DNA of 64,000 bases, from assembly GCA_937943045.1 (NCBI GenBank), contig CALEBN010000066.1, positions 35,606-99,605 of the forward strand, in the 5' to 3' direction. Both the position numbers and the translations under genes were made by a program. How positions within the stretch are numbered: position 1 is the stretch's first letter; every line of letters starts with the position of its first letter. Source of the DNA: an uncultured Collinsella sp. (GTDB lineage: Bacteria; Actinomycetota; Coriobacteriia; Coriobacteriales; Coriobacteriaceae). This document shows, one piece after another, positions 51,442 through 60,385 of the stretch. The notes beneath the pieces were generated by a model. The model worked only from the letters and a program-made list of their open reading frames with translations, was not told where the DNA came from and did no database searches.

Positions 51442-53223
51442 CTATATGCGACCAAGATCGTATGCTCGGGCAGCCCCCTCGCCTGCACACGCCAAATTGG
51501 CTACAGCCTCCTGCATGCCAAGCGCATCCTCAAGGCTCATGGGCTTGCGGCATATCGGCAGCACCAGGTTGACACCCTGCTCATACACTACATCCAAGTT
51601 GTCCGCACGACCGCCCACGACGGCGACCACCGGCTTGCCATATCGCTTCGCACGACGGGCCACGCCCACCGGTGCCTTACCGGCGGCGGATTGCTCGTCC
51701 ATATTACCCTCGCCTGTAATGACCAGGTCGACATCGCGTACGCGCTCGTCAAACCCAATCAGATCGAGCACCGTCTCCACGCCCGAACGCAACTCGGCAC
51801 CGAGCGCCAGCAGCGCGGCACCCAGGCCGCCGGCAGCACCGGCACCGGGCACGCCGAGCACCGAACCAAATGTCCGTGCACCCTCGGGCACGCGCAACAA
51901 CCCCTGAGCCCGCACCCCGGTAATCGCCGCATCGAGCAGGCGGCCGTAACCGACCATCCAGCTGTCGTACCTGCGCAGCGCCTCAGCGTCATCCGTCGGC
52001 AGACCCTTCTGCCCACCGAACACTGTCAGCGCGCCGCGACGCCCCACGAGTGGGTTCTCGACATCAGAAAGCACAACGATACGAGCGCCATCCAAAGCCT
52101 GCAGCGCTGGCGCCAAATCAACGCTCGCCACCTGCTCAAGGCCGGCAAGACCGGGGGCGACATCGCAGCCCTGATCATCGACCACGCGCGCGCCCAGCGC
52201 CTGCAGCATGCCGGCGCCGCCGTCGTTGGTGGCACTGCCGCCCAACCCGATATAGATCGTCTTTACCCCGGCACGAACCGCACGGAGCATCAGCTCGCCC
52301 ACGCCATAGGTTGTGGCCGCCAACGCCGCCGACTCCGTGCAGGACGAATACCCAATACCCGCCGCCTCGGCCATCTCAATTACAGCTGACTTGTGCTCAC
52401 CGTCCACCAGCATCCGGGCAGACACGCGGTCGCCCAAGGGGCCTGTAACCTCGCAGGTCGAGAGCTCACCGCCGCATGCGGCGATGGCATCGAGCGTTCC
52501 CTCGCCACCATCTGCCAGTGGCAAAGCATTCAGCTCGGCATCGGGCCACACACGGCGTATGCCTTCGGCAACGGCCTCCTCCGCCTGCGCGCTCGAAACG
52601 CTGCCCTTAAAGGAATCAATCGCCAGCAGCACGCGGCGGGGCCGGCGCTGCACGGGGCCAAAGTCAACCGCTGCGCCAGCATCCTCTTCGGCACACGCGA
52701 GCGCCTCGGCATGAGCGGTATGTGCCCCAAGATCGGCCCCACAACCGCAGCCAGCACAATCGGTGCCACGCAGCCCACTAAAATAGCTGCTCAACACCTC
52801 ACGACACTCATCCGCCAGCACGCCGGCACGTACGTTAAACCGATGGTTCAGGCGCGAATCGGCATTGAGGTCGTACAGCGAGCCCAGTGCACCCGCCTTG
52901 GCATCGGCCGCGCCGTACACGCAGCGCCCCACGCGCGCGTTAACCATAAGCCCCGCGCACATGCAGCAGGGTTCGAGCGTCACGTAGACCGTGCAATCGG
53001 AAAGGCGCCAGCGTCCAAGCGCCTGAGCGGCGGCGCACAGGGCCGCGAACTCTGCATGCGCCGAAGGGTCCTGATCGAGCTCGCGACGATTATGTGCCCG
53101 CGCGACAATCTCGCCCGCGCGCACCACCACGGCACCAATCGGTACCTCGCCCACCGCAGCGGCGGCGCGCGCCTCGGCCAGCGCCTCGCGCATGAACTTC
53201 TCGTCGATTTCGGTGCTCGTCAT
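51442..53223 (-). CDS. Fused tRNA adenosine deaminase (TadA) and glycerate kinase
   Basis: 593 residues. The N-terminal ~155 are TadA: FMREALAEARAAAAVGEVPIGAVVV, the zinc/proton-shuttle HAE in PSAHAEFAAL and PCCMCAG in VTLEPCCMCAGLM; it makes inosine-34 in tRNA-Arg. After a linker of about 35 residues, the C-terminal ~380 are a GlxK-type glycerate kinase (VLLAIDSFKGSVSSAQAEEAVAEG, LPLADGGEGTLDAI, GVETVLDLIGFDERVRDVDLVITGEGNMDEQSAAGKAPVGVA). Both parts look full length. No ribosome site or stop lies between them. ATG 53223 is set by GGGAAGG. The two activities have no obvious link. Confidence 0.88.
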   Translation of the reverse strand: MTSTEIDEKFMREALAEARAAAAVGEVPIGAVVVRAGEIVARAHNRRELDQDPSAHAEFAALCAAAQALGRWRLSDCTVYVTLEPCCMCAGLMVNARVGRCVYGAADAKAGALGSLYDLNADSRLNHRFNVRAGVLADECREVLSSYFSGLRGTDCAGCGCGADLGAHTAHAEALACAEEDAGAAVDFGPVQRRPRRVLLAIDSFKGSVSSAQAEEAVAEGIRRVWPDAELNALPLADGGEGTLDAIAACGGELSTCEVTGPLGDRVSARMLVDGEHKSAVIEMAEAAGIGYSSCTESAALAATTYGVGELMLRAVRAGVKTIYIGLGGSATNDGGAGMLQALGARVVDDQGCDVAPGLAGLEQVASVDLAPALQALDGARIVVLSDVENPLVGRRGALTVFGGQKGLPTDDAEALRRYDSWMVGYGRLLDAAITGVRAQGLLRVPEGARTFGSVLGVPGAGAAGGLGAALLALGAELRSGVETVLDLIGFDERVRDVDLVITGEGNMDEQSAAGKAPVGVARRAKRYGKPVVAVVGGRADNLDVVYEQGVNLVLPICRKPMSLEDALGMQEAVANLACAGEGAARAYDLGRI

Positions 53224-53274
53224 CGTTCGCCTTCCCTGTTGCAAATTCAAAACGATGCTATCATTACGACTCAT

Positions 53275-53364
53275 GGAGAGATGGCAGAGCGGTTGAATGC
53301 GGCGGTCTTGAAAACCGTTGAGCGCGAGAGCGTTCCGGGGGTTCGAATCCCCCTCTCTCCGCCA
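53275..53364 (+). tRNA. tRNA-Ser (TGA anticodon)
   Basis: Acceptor GGAGAGA pairs with TCTCTCC before GCCA; the anticodon loop is CTTGAAA (anticodon TGA); a long variable arm (GAGCGCGAGAGCGTT region) marks a class II tRNA; GGTTCGAATCC is the T loop. CCA is encoded. Confidence 0.96.
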
Positions 53365-53367
53365 CTT

Positions 53368-53952
53368 CTAGTGATGTACCGGCGTCATGGTTCGCTCGAA
53401 CAGCGCATCGACCACGTCGGCCATCTCGGGTCGACGCTCAAGATCGTGGCCCGATTCCCACCAATTTGTGAACAGTCGAATAATGCCACCGGCGATAAAC
53501 TCCGATGTCGTCTCGAGCGAAACGGGCGCCAGGGCATCTTCGGCAAGCGAGCTCATCACACGCTCGCGGATGGAACGCGCAATGCGGTCGCAAATCATGC
53601 CGGTCAGCATGCCCGACATGCTGCTGGCCAAAAGGTTATCCATGAGCTGCTCATGCGCCAGAATCATATTCATGGCATCGTCAAAGACCTCATGACGAAG
53701 CGCCTGTACGTCATCAAACGGCTCCGCGTCCGCTGCATCGGTCCGGTTTTGCGGCAAGCCCGTCATAAGCTCATCGATATAGAAGGCAAAGTAATCGTTT
53801 TTATCACGAAAATGCTTATAGAACGTTGTGCGGCGAATCAAGGCCCGGTCGCAAAGCATGGCAACCGTCAAATCCTCAAACCGATGCTCTTCCAAGAGCT
53901 CGGTAAAAGCATCGAACAGGGCACGATAGGTTTTCTTGATGCGAAGGTCCAT
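53368..53952 (-). CDS. TetR family transcriptional regulator
   Basis: 194 residues. RIKKTYRALFDAFTELLEEHRFEDLTVAMLCDRALIRRTTFYKHFRDKNDYFAFYI is a typical N-terminal helix-turn-helix; the helical C-terminal half would bind an effector. ATG 53952 (MDLRIKK) is chosen because it puts the domain at the usual position; the longer upstream frame is not credible. It stops 4 bp after the tRNA gene on the opposite strand and is divergent from lemA, which may be its target. Confidence 0.85.
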   Translation of the reverse strand: MDLRIKKTYRALFDAFTELLEEHRFEDLTVAMLCDRALIRRTTFYKHFRDKNDYFAFYIDELMTGLPQNRTDAADAEPFDDVQALRHEVFDDAMNMILAHEQLMDNLLASSMSGMLTGMICDRIARSIRERVMSSLAEDALAPVSLETTSEFIAGGIIRLFTNWWESGHDLERRPEMADVVDALFERTMTPVHH

Positions 53953-54163
53953 CCATATCGCCATCCTCAAGGTGTAGACAGCATTCCTTAATTTGTCGCA
54001 TATCTTACACCTGTACCACCCGTTCCATATTGGCGGCCCCTCCTTGGCGGAAACATAACGCTTACCGGAAAGTTCGGTATCGCCAAAGGTTGCGGGTATA
54101 CTAGTAGCGTTACACCAACGGCAGCCGGCGCAAAACGCCGCTGCCATTCGAAACGGAGACATC

Positions 54164-54715
54164 ATGCTTCCCGTCATCATCGGTATCGTTGTTGTCGTTG
54201 TGATCGCCAGCGCCATCGCCGGCATCTACAACAACATGGTCACCAAGCGCAATCGCATCGATAATGCCTGGCAGAACATCGACACGCAGCTGCAGCGCCG
54301 CAACGACCTGATCCCTAACCTGGTCGAGACCGTCAAGGGCTACGCCAAGCACGAGCAGGACACGCTCGCCGCCGTAGTCAACGCGCGCAACGCCGCCGTG
54401 AGCGCCACCACCCCCGAGGCCAAGATGGAAGCGGACAACGTGCTGACCGGTGCGCTGCGCCAGCTCTTTGCCGTCGCCGAGGCCTACCCCGACCTTAAGG
54501 CAAATACCAACTTTACGCAGCTCCAGTCCACGCTCGAGGACACCGAGAACAAGGTGAGCTACGCGCGCCAGAGCTACAACGATTGCGTGCTCAGCTACAA
54601 CAACGCCATCCAGACGTTCCCGGCCGTTATCTTTGCCGGCATCTTCCAGTTTAAGGAGCGCCAGGGCTTCGAGGCCGCCGAGGCCGCCCGCCAGGCACCG
54701 ACCGTCAAGTTCTAG
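54164..54715 (+). CDS. lemA: LemA family protein
   Basis: 183 residues, the usual LemA length. One N-terminal membrane helix (LPVIIGIVVVVVIASAIAGIYN), then NNMVTKRNRIDNAWQNIDTQLQRRNDLIPNLVETVKGYA, the family signature, and long helices (SYARQSYNDCVLSYNNAIQTFPAVIFA). Membrane-bound four-helix protein of unclear role, often associated with envelope stress or a TPM-domain partner, which is absent here. A terminator follows. Confidence 0.92.
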   Translation: MLPVIIGIVVVVVIASAIAGIYNNMVTKRNRIDNAWQNIDTQLQRRNDLIPNLVETVKGYAKHEQDTLAAVVNARNAAVSATTPEAKMEADNVLTGALRQLFAVAEAYPDLKANTNFTQLQSTLEDTENKVSYARQSYNDCVLSYNNAIQTFPAVIFAGIFQFKERQGFEAAEAARQAPTVKF

Positions 54716-54749
54716 TGAGCCGTTGACGCATCCACAACCGTTTTTGCAT

Positions 54750-54795
54750 AAACCGCCGCGTCGAATGCATACTTCGACGGGGCGGTTGCTTTTTG
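54750..54795 (+). terminator. Intrinsic terminator of lemA
   Basis: AACCGCC..GTCGA pairs with TCGAC..GGCGGTT, followed by GCTTTTTG. Confidence 0.8.
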
Positions 54796-54811
54796 CCCGA
54801 AGGTACCCCCA

Positions 54812-55030
54812 GGGGCGGCGTGCAAATTTTGGAGTTTTCTGCATCCCGGAACCCACAGGGCAGGAACGGGCCCACAGAACCGCGTTGAAAACCCTGATTC
54901 TGAGCCCTCAGCGCCTCAGAGATCGCTCATTTTTTACAGGATGCGGCTCATGGCGCCTGACTTTCGTCCAAAAACCAGTATGCAGGCATCCTCGACTGCT
55001 GAAAACTCCCAAAAATGCACGCCCCGCCCC
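54812..55030. repeat. Large imperfect inverted repeat, no gene inside
   Basis: 54812-54839 (GGGGCGGCGTGCAAATTTTG...) and 55000-55030 (...AAAAATGCACGCCCCGCCCC) are imperfect inverted copies around a 160-bp centre that shows no coding signal. It resembles the other foldback elements in layout, but the core matches none of them. Confidence 0.6.
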
Positions 55031-55111
55031 ACCCCAGGCGAGCGGCAACCGAAAAAACGTGCACGTCCCCTCTTCGGCTGCAACTACGGCAAAGCCCTAA
55101 CAGCCAAATAA

Positions 55112-55137
55112 AAGGCGCGGCCAATAGGCCGCGCGCC
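55112..55137. terminator. GGCGCGGCC hairpin
   Basis: GCGCGGCC and GGCCGCGC around AATA, preceded by AAAAG. Possibly a terminator for transcription arriving from the right. Confidence 0.4.
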
Positions 55138-55185
55138 ATCTCCCCTACAGCCCAGTAACCTCCTGGCAAGGAATGCAGAGCACTC

Positions 55186-55314
55186 GACCGAGGCGGACCG
55201 GCCTATCTCCCGGCGCATTCCGCAGGACGAAAGAACCTCCGCCGCACGTAGTGCGCAGCGGAGGTTCTTTCATGTCCGAGGACGCGCCGGGAGATAGGCC
55301 GGTCCGCCTCGGTC
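55186..55314. repeat. Foldback element with 31-bp perfect arms
   Basis: 55186-55216 and 55284-55314 are exact inverted copies (GACCGAGGCGGACCGGCC...). The 67-bp core has its own hairpin (AAAGAACCTCCGC / GCGGAGGTTCTTT). It ends 28 bp before the stop of ilvE and may terminate it. Confidence 0.85.
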
Positions 55315-55342
55315 AGGGCTTGATGGGAATTACGAAGCCAGG

Positions 55343-56395
55343 TTACGCCACGGTGTAAACCCAGTTGTGCTTATCCTCGACAGCACCGGACTGGATGCCA
55401 GTCAGGGTCTCGCGAAGCTTCTTCATCACAGGACCGATCTCGGTGTAGCCAGCCGGGAAGGTCACAGTCTCGTCGGCACCGTAGACCTTGTTGTCGATCT
55501 CGCCCACCGGAGAGATGACGGCAGCGGTGCCGCACAGGCCGCACTCCACAAAGGTGCCGGCCTTGACCTCAGCCCACTCGACGGGACGCTGGTCAACGGT
55601 CATGCCCAGATCCTCGGCAACCTGAACGAGCGAACGACGGGTGATGGAGGGCAGGATGGAGTCGGTGTGAGACTGCGGAACGACGAGCGTGCCGTCCTCC
55701 TTCACGAACAGAACGTTCGCGCCACCGGTCTCCTCGACATAGGTGCGGGACTCGGAGTCGAGATACAGGTTCTCGGCATAACCCTCGCGATGGGCCTCCA
55801 TCGTGGGCTTAAGGGACATGGCGTAGTTCAGGCCGGCCTTGATATTGCCAGTGCCGTGCGGTGCGGCGCGGTCGTACTCGGAAACGCGCAGCTTGACGGG
55901 CTTGAGGCCGCCCTTAAAGTACGGACCGACCGGGGTCACGAGAATGCGGAACGTGTACTCAGGAGCGGGAGCCACGCCGATCACGTCACCGGAGCCGATC
56001 ATAAACGGACGCACGTACAGGGTCGCACCGGAACCGAAGGGCGGAACCCAAGCGGCGTTGGCAGAAACGACCTGCTTGACGGCCTCAACAAACTTATCCT
56101 TGGGGAACGGGGGCATCTCGAGGCGCTGGGCAGAGTTATACATGCGCTCGGCGTTCATGTCGGGACGGAAGCAGACGATGCTGCCGTCCTCGGCGGTGTA
56201 GGCCTTCAGGCCCTCAAAGACCTCCTGGCAATAATGGAAGATGCCGCCGCACTCGGAGACATGCAAGGTGTGGTCGGTGGTCAGGCCGCCCTCGTCCCAC
56301 TCGCCGTCCTTCCAATGAGCCTCGTAGCTGTAATCGGTCTTCATGTAGCCAAAGCCGAGGCTACCCCAATCGATATCCTTCTTCTCGACAGTCAT
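55343..56395 (-). CDS. ilvE: Branched-chain amino acid aminotransferase
   Basis: 350 residues, class IV PLP aminotransferase. FEGLKAYTAEDGSIVCFRPDMNAERMYNSAQRLEMPP, the PLP-Lys region TGNIKAGLNYAMSLKP, YVEETGGANVLFV and ITRRSLVQVAEDLGM match IlvE/BCAT of the longer (Ilv2-like) type. Transfers amino groups between glutamate and Leu/Ile/Val. ATG 56395 follows AAGGAGCGACAT; the open frame further upstream (to 56545) is not credible coding sequence. Confidence 0.93.
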   Translation of the reverse strand: MTVEKKDIDWGSLGFGYMKTDYSYEAHWKDGEWDEGGLTTDHTLHVSECGGIFHYCQEVFEGLKAYTAEDGSIVCFRPDMNAERMYNSAQRLEMPPFPKDKFVEAVKQVVSANAAWVPPFGSGATLYVRPFMIGSGDVIGVAPAPEYTFRILVTPVGPYFKGGLKPVKLRVSEYDRAAPHGTGNIKAGLNYAMSLKPTMEAHREGYAENLYLDSESRTYVEETGGANVLFVKEDGTLVVPQSHTDSILPSITRRSLVQVAEDLGMTVDQRPVEWAEVKAGTFVECGLCGTAAVISPVGEIDNKVYGADETVTFPAGYTEIGPVMKKLRETLTGIQSGAVEDKHNWVYTVA

Positions 56396-56625
56396 ATGTC
56401 GCTCCTTACATACACAGTTGCATACTCGCGAACTCGCACGCAAGGACCGAGGCCGACCGCGTCGCAACGTCGCACGCCCGGAGCGTAGAGCCGGACGGGA
56501 CACGCAAACGGCATCAAAGCCGATGGCACGTCGATTCGCATGCACGAGATTGTACTCCGCACGCGCGTCGGATAAAACGTTTTTCTTTAACTAACTAAAG
56601 TATTTTCATTTGACTGAAACTAAAG
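56396..56625 (-). promoter_or_regulatory. Upstream region of ilvE
   Basis: 230 bp without a gene on this strand. CTAACTAAAG (56591-56600) is identical to part of the MarR operator at 14660-14669. An AT-rich stretch here is the likely promoter. No convincing leucine/isoleucine-rich attenuator peptide is visible. Confidence 0.3.
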
Positions 56626-56657
56626 AGGCCCGCCACCGTAAACGGTGACGGGCCTCA
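56626..56657. terminator. Terminator of the DedA gene
   Basis: GAGGCCCGCCACCGT and ACGGTGACGGGCCTC form a long near-perfect stem with a two-base loop, 28 bp past the stop of the DedA gene; ACTAAA on the other side provides a T tract on the minus strand. Confidence 0.8.
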
Positions 56658-56684
56658 ACGACACGATTTGTGCGCCGGCTCGAG

Positions 56685-57332
56685 CTATGCGTTCTTTTTG
56701 CCCAGCTTAGCCTTAACCAAGCCGACCACGGTCGGGATGATCGACACGACGACAATGCCGATAATCAGCAGCTCAAAGTGCTCCTGCACAAAGGGAATGC
56801 CGCCAAAGAAGTAGCCCAGCAGCGTAAAGACCGTCGACCAGGTAATGCCGCCCAGCACGTTAAAGACAACGAAGTTGCGCCAGTGCATGCCGCCCATGCC
56901 GGCGATAAAGGGCACAAAGGTGCGGATAAACGGAAAGAAGCGGCCCAGGAAGATGGCCAGGTGGCCCCACTTATCCAAGAAGTCCTCGGACTTTTTGATG
57001 CGCTCGGGCGTCATGGCCTTTACCTTGCCCGAGGCGATGATCTTGCGGCCAAAGAAGTGGCCGATCATAAAGTTGCACTGATCGCCCAGGATGGCTGCGG
57101 CCCATGCGGTGGCCAGAAGCGCCACGATGTTAAAGCCGCCGTTGTGGGCAAAGAAGCCCGAGGCAAACAGCAGCGAATCGCCGGGAAGGAACGGGAAGAA
57201 CACCACACCCGTCTCGATAAAGATGATCAGGAAAACGCAGCCGTAGGCCATAAGCGGGCCGGCGGCGATCCAGCTGGCGATCGCGGTGCGCGGATCCTTA
57301 AGCAGCTCGGCGATAAAATTGATGAAACCCAT
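56685..57332 (-). CDS. DedA family membrane protein
   Basis: 215 residues. FIETGVVFFPFLPGDSLLFASGF carries the conserved E and FLPGDSLL motif; GDQCNFMIGHFFGRKI and FLGRFFPFIRTFVPFIAGMGGM (with the R/P-rich F.GRF.P..R motif) are diagnostic for DedA/VTT proteins, implicated in recycling undecaprenyl phosphate or lipid scrambling and in membrane potential. ATG 57332 has GAGAGG 9 bases upstream. Divergent from cysE. Confidence 0.9.
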   Translation of the reverse strand: MGFINFIAELLKDPRTAIASWIAAGPLMAYGCVFLIIFIETGVVFFPFLPGDSLLFASGFFAHNGGFNIVALLATAWAAAILGDQCNFMIGHFFGRKIIASGKVKAMTPERIKKSEDFLDKWGHLAIFLGRFFPFIRTFVPFIAGMGGMHWRNFVVFNVLGGITWSTVFTLLGYFFGGIPFVQEHFELLIIGIVVVSIIPTVVGLVKAKLGKKNA

Positions 57333-57555
57333 GAAGTAAAACCTCTCAGTTGTGGGCGCGGATACGTCCAAGTTGACCAGTATACGGTTGCGGCGCCCCC
57401 TCGTGCGCAACCCCACAAAAGCATGACTCCATTACCAGCAAGTTTGCATAACTGACACCTGTCGCGCAAAGCCGCCAAGATTGTTCTTCCTAATCCCTAG
57501 CGAATCGCTATACTTTATTGAATCGCATTGCCATGGCGCTAAGGGAGGGCGGCCA

Positions 57556-58260
57556 GTGAGCTTTATCAATACCATTCGCGAGGACATCAAGACCGTCCAG
57601 GCGCAGGACCCCGCCGCGCAAAACGGTCTGGTCATCTTCCTTTCCTATCCTGGCCTGCACGCCAAGTGGAACCACGTGCCCGAACACTGGCTCTGGGAGC
57701 ACGGTCATCGCTCGCTCGCCCGTGTGCTATCTCAAATCACCCGCCACATCACCGGCGTCGAGATTCACCCTGCCGCGCAGATTGGCAAGCACTTCTTTAT
57801 CGACCACGCCATGGGCGTCGTCATCGGCGAAACCACCATCGTGGGCGACAACTGCGTGCTCTACCAGGGCGTCACACTCGGCGGCACCGGCAACGAGACC
57901 GGCAAGCGCCACCCCACCCTGGGCAACAACGTCACCGTGGGCACGGGCGCCAAGGTGCTCGGCAACATTCGCATCGGCAACAATGTCAAAATCGGCGGCA
58001 ACTCGGTTGTCGTCAAGGACGTGCCCGACAACTGCACCGTCGTGGGCGTGCCGGGACGCATCATCAAGCGCAACGGCTGCCGCGTGTTCGAGGAGAGCTT
58101 CGATGCCAAGCAGCACCGCGAGTATATGCCCGACGATGCCGCCGAGCAGTCCGCGCTCAACCGCCAGGGCATCACCGAGAATGCCCGCCGCGTCAAGGAA
58201 CTCGAGCGAGAGGTGGCCGAGCTCAAGGCCCTCGTCGCCAAGCTCGTGGACGAGCGCTAG
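57556..58260 (+). CDS. cysE: Serine O-acetyltransferase
   Basis: 234 residues. An N-terminal helical region (TIREDIKTVQAQDPAAQNGL ... YPGLHAKWNHVPEHWLW) is followed by the left-handed beta-helix with the IDHAMGVVIGETTIVGDN catalytic Asp/His region and YQGVTLGGTGNETGKRHPTLGNNV acetyl-CoA loop, then hexapeptide repeats. Makes O-acetylserine for cysteine synthesis. GTG 57556 is the start because GGGAGG lies 7 bases before it and no ATG is suitably placed. A C-terminal coiled-coil extension of about 45 residues follows the usual end. Confidence 0.93.
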   Translation: MSFINTIREDIKTVQAQDPAAQNGLVIFLSYPGLHAKWNHVPEHWLWEHGHRSLARVLSQITRHITGVEIHPAAQIGKHFFIDHAMGVVIGETTIVGDNCVLYQGVTLGGTGNETGKRHPTLGNNVTVGTGAKVLGNIRIGNNVKIGGNSVVVKDVPDNCTVVGVPGRIIKRNGCRVFEESFDAKQHREYMPDDAAEQSALNRQGITENARRVKELEREVAELKALVAKLVDER

Positions 58261-58298
58261 AGCCGGACGGCCACCGACAACATTGACGCCAACGCAAA

Positions 58299-58334
58299 GG
58301 CGCGCCAGAGGATTCACCCCCAGCGCGCCTTATT
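58299..58334 (+). terminator. Intrinsic terminator of cysE
   Basis: AAGGCGCGC and GCGCGCCTT around a 15-base loop, followed by ATTTG. Confidence 0.8.
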
Positions 58335-58338
58335 TGTG

Positions 58339-58369
58339 ATGTGGCAAAGGGACTGTCCCTTTGTCACAT
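58339..58369. repeat. TGTGACAAAGGG palindrome, copy 5
   Basis: ATGTGGCAAAGGG (58339-58351) and CCCTTTGTCACAT (58357-58369) with one G-T mismatch; it abuts the stop codon of the convergent ABC gene. Confidence 0.85.
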
Positions 58370-60384
58370 TATGCGAACTGACTCAGATAGAGGTCGGCGT
58401 AAGCGCCCTCGGCCGCGAGCAGCTCCTTATGCGTGCCCTGCTCGATAATGTTGCCGTGGTCCATGACCAGAATCAGGTCGGCATCCACAATCGTCGACAG
58501 GCGATGCGCGATCACAAAGCTCGTGCGCCCATGCATGAGAGCGTCCATGGCGCGGCCGATGGCAAGCTCGGTGCGCGTGTCCACGCTTGAGGTCGCCTCG
58601 TCCAGGATGAGAATCGCCGGGTTGTTGAGCAGCACGCGCGCGATGGTCAGCAGCTGACGCTGGCCCTGGCTAATGCTCTCGGCATCGTTGGCCACGCGCG
58701 TGTCGTAGCCCTGCGGCATGGTGCGCACAAAGAAGTCGACCTGCGCGGCGCGTGCGGCCGCCACGATCTCATCGCGCGTTGCCTCGGGGCAGCCGTAGGC
58801 GATATTCTCGGCAATCGTTCCGTCGAACAGCCAGGCATCCTGCAACACCATGCCAAACTGCTGGCGCAGCTCGCCACGATCCATGCGGCTCGTGTCCACG
58901 CCGTCGAGCGTAATGCGCCCGCCGTCAATCTCGTAGAAGCGCATGAGCAGATTGATGAGCGTGGTTTTGCCCGCGCCCGTGGTTCCCACCACGGCGATCT
59001 TCTGGCCCGGCTCGGCGGTAAACGACACGTCGCGCATGAGCGGCTTGTCGGGCGCGTAGCCAAAGCGCACATGCTCAAAAGCGACGCGGCCCTCCACGCG
59101 ACCCGGCAGCTTGGCAGCCTCGCCCGGCCGCGGATCTGCCTCCATCTCGGGTTCATCGAGCAGGTCGAACACGCGCTCCGCACTCGCCAGCGCGCTCTGC
59201 AGCGAGTTGAAGGTAAACGACAGCTGCGTCATGGGCTCGGATGCCTCGTAGATAAACTGGAAGAACGCCTGGAACACGCCGACGGTCATGTGGCCGGCAA
59301 CCAGCATGCTGCAGCCCACAATCGCAATCACGATCTGTGCCAGGCGGCCGATAAAGCGCACCGCGGGGCCGACGGCGTTAATCATGAAGTCGGCCTTGGC
59401 ACTCACGCGCGCCAGCTCGCCCGAGGCCTGGTGCACCTCGGCAGAACTCTGACGCTCGCGGTTAAACGCGCGAATCACCAGACGGCCCGAGTAGCCTTCC
59501 TCAACCGCACTCGTAATCTTGGACACCCACTCCTGGCGCTCACCGGTCACGTCATGCGTGCGGCGCGAGACCACCTTGGTCACCAGCAGCGACAACGCCG
59601 TAAAGAACAAAAAGACGAGCGTGAGCGGCACGCTAAACACGAACATCACGCTCACGGCGCCCACCACGGTACCGATCGACACCAGAAGCTGCAGCAAGCC
59701 ACGCTGCATGCTCTCGGACATCTTGTCCAGGTCGTTGGTCGCACGGCTGACGACCTCGCCGGGACGATGCGCGTCAAAGAAGGCAAGCGGCAGACGGTTG
59801 AGCTTTTGTGCGATGCGGTTGCGTAGGCGCAGGTTGAGGCGTTCGGCCACGCTCGACATCAAAAAGCTCTGGAGCGCGTAGAACGAGGCAGCGGCGGTCC
59901 AAATCATAAAGTAGATGAAGATGGTCCTGCCGCAGTTCTCCCAGGTGATGTTGAAGGTGGTGTCGTTGGCAAACGCCACCTGAATGTGGCTCCACAGCTC
60001 ATCGATCACGCGGGCGCTATATGCCGGCGCAGCGGTGTTAAAGATGGCATAGAACACAATGCTCGCGAACACGATATAGAAGCGCCAATGGTCGCCGGCA
60101 GCCTCGCTCCACAGGCGGCGCACCGTCGCCCAGGTATCTCGAGGCGTCTCGTCCTCGTCTTCGCCGTCCACATCGCGCATGCGTTCCGCCTCGGCTCGGG
60201 CGCGCTCATCCTCCGCGCGCTCATTTTCCTCATAGAGCGCCTGGCGGCGAGCCTCGCGCGCGGCTGCAGCCTTGGCGGCCTCATCCAGCTCGGGTGCTAC
60301 GGCAGCCTGGTCGACCGTTTTATCGGCAGCGTCCGCAGCGGCGGTATCAACAACACCGCCCTGTTTCTCGAGCTCCTCGGTCAT
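58369..60384 (-). CDS. ABC exporter half-transporter, canonical subunit (pair 3)
   Basis: 671 residues. An unusually long Ala/Glu/Asp-rich N-terminal head of about 90 residues, probably coiled coil (AAAAREARRQALYEENERAEDE), precedes the exporter domain. The ATPase has Walker A GTTGAGKTT, signature ISQGQRQL, Walker B AILILDEATSSVDTRTE and AHRLSTIVDAD. Catalytic Glu present. ATG 60384 is set by GGGAGG eight bases upstream and begins just past the partner's stop. Last gene of the MarR-ABC-ABC operon. Confidence 0.9.
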   Translation of the reverse strand: MTEELEKQGGVVDTAAADAADKTVDQAAVAPELDEAAKAAAAREARRQALYEENERAEDERARAEAERMRDVDGEDEDETPRDTWATVRRLWSEAAGDHWRFYIVFASIVFYAIFNTAAPAYSARVIDELWSHIQVAFANDTTFNITWENCGRTIFIYFMIWTAAASFYALQSFLMSSVAERLNLRLRNRIAQKLNRLPLAFFDAHRPGEVVSRATNDLDKMSESMQRGLLQLLVSIGTVVGAVSVMFVFSVPLTLVFLFFTALSLLVTKVVSRRTHDVTGERQEWVSKITSAVEEGYSGRLVIRAFNRERQSSAEVHQASGELARVSAKADFMINAVGPAVRFIGRLAQIVIAIVGCSMLVAGHMTVGVFQAFFQFIYEASEPMTQLSFTFNSLQSALASAERVFDLLDEPEMEADPRPGEAAKLPGRVEGRVAFEHVRFGYAPDKPLMRDVSFTAEPGQKIAVVGTTGAGKTTLINLLMRFYEIDGGRITLDGVDTSRMDRGELRQQFGMVLQDAWLFDGTIAENIAYGCPEATRDEIVAAARAAQVDFFVRTMPQGYDTRVANDAESISQGQRQLLTIARVLLNNPAILILDEATSSVDTRTELAIGRAMDALMHGRTSFVIAHRLSTIVDADLILVMDHGNIIEQGTHKELLAAEGAYADLYLSQFA

Positions 60385-60385
60385 G

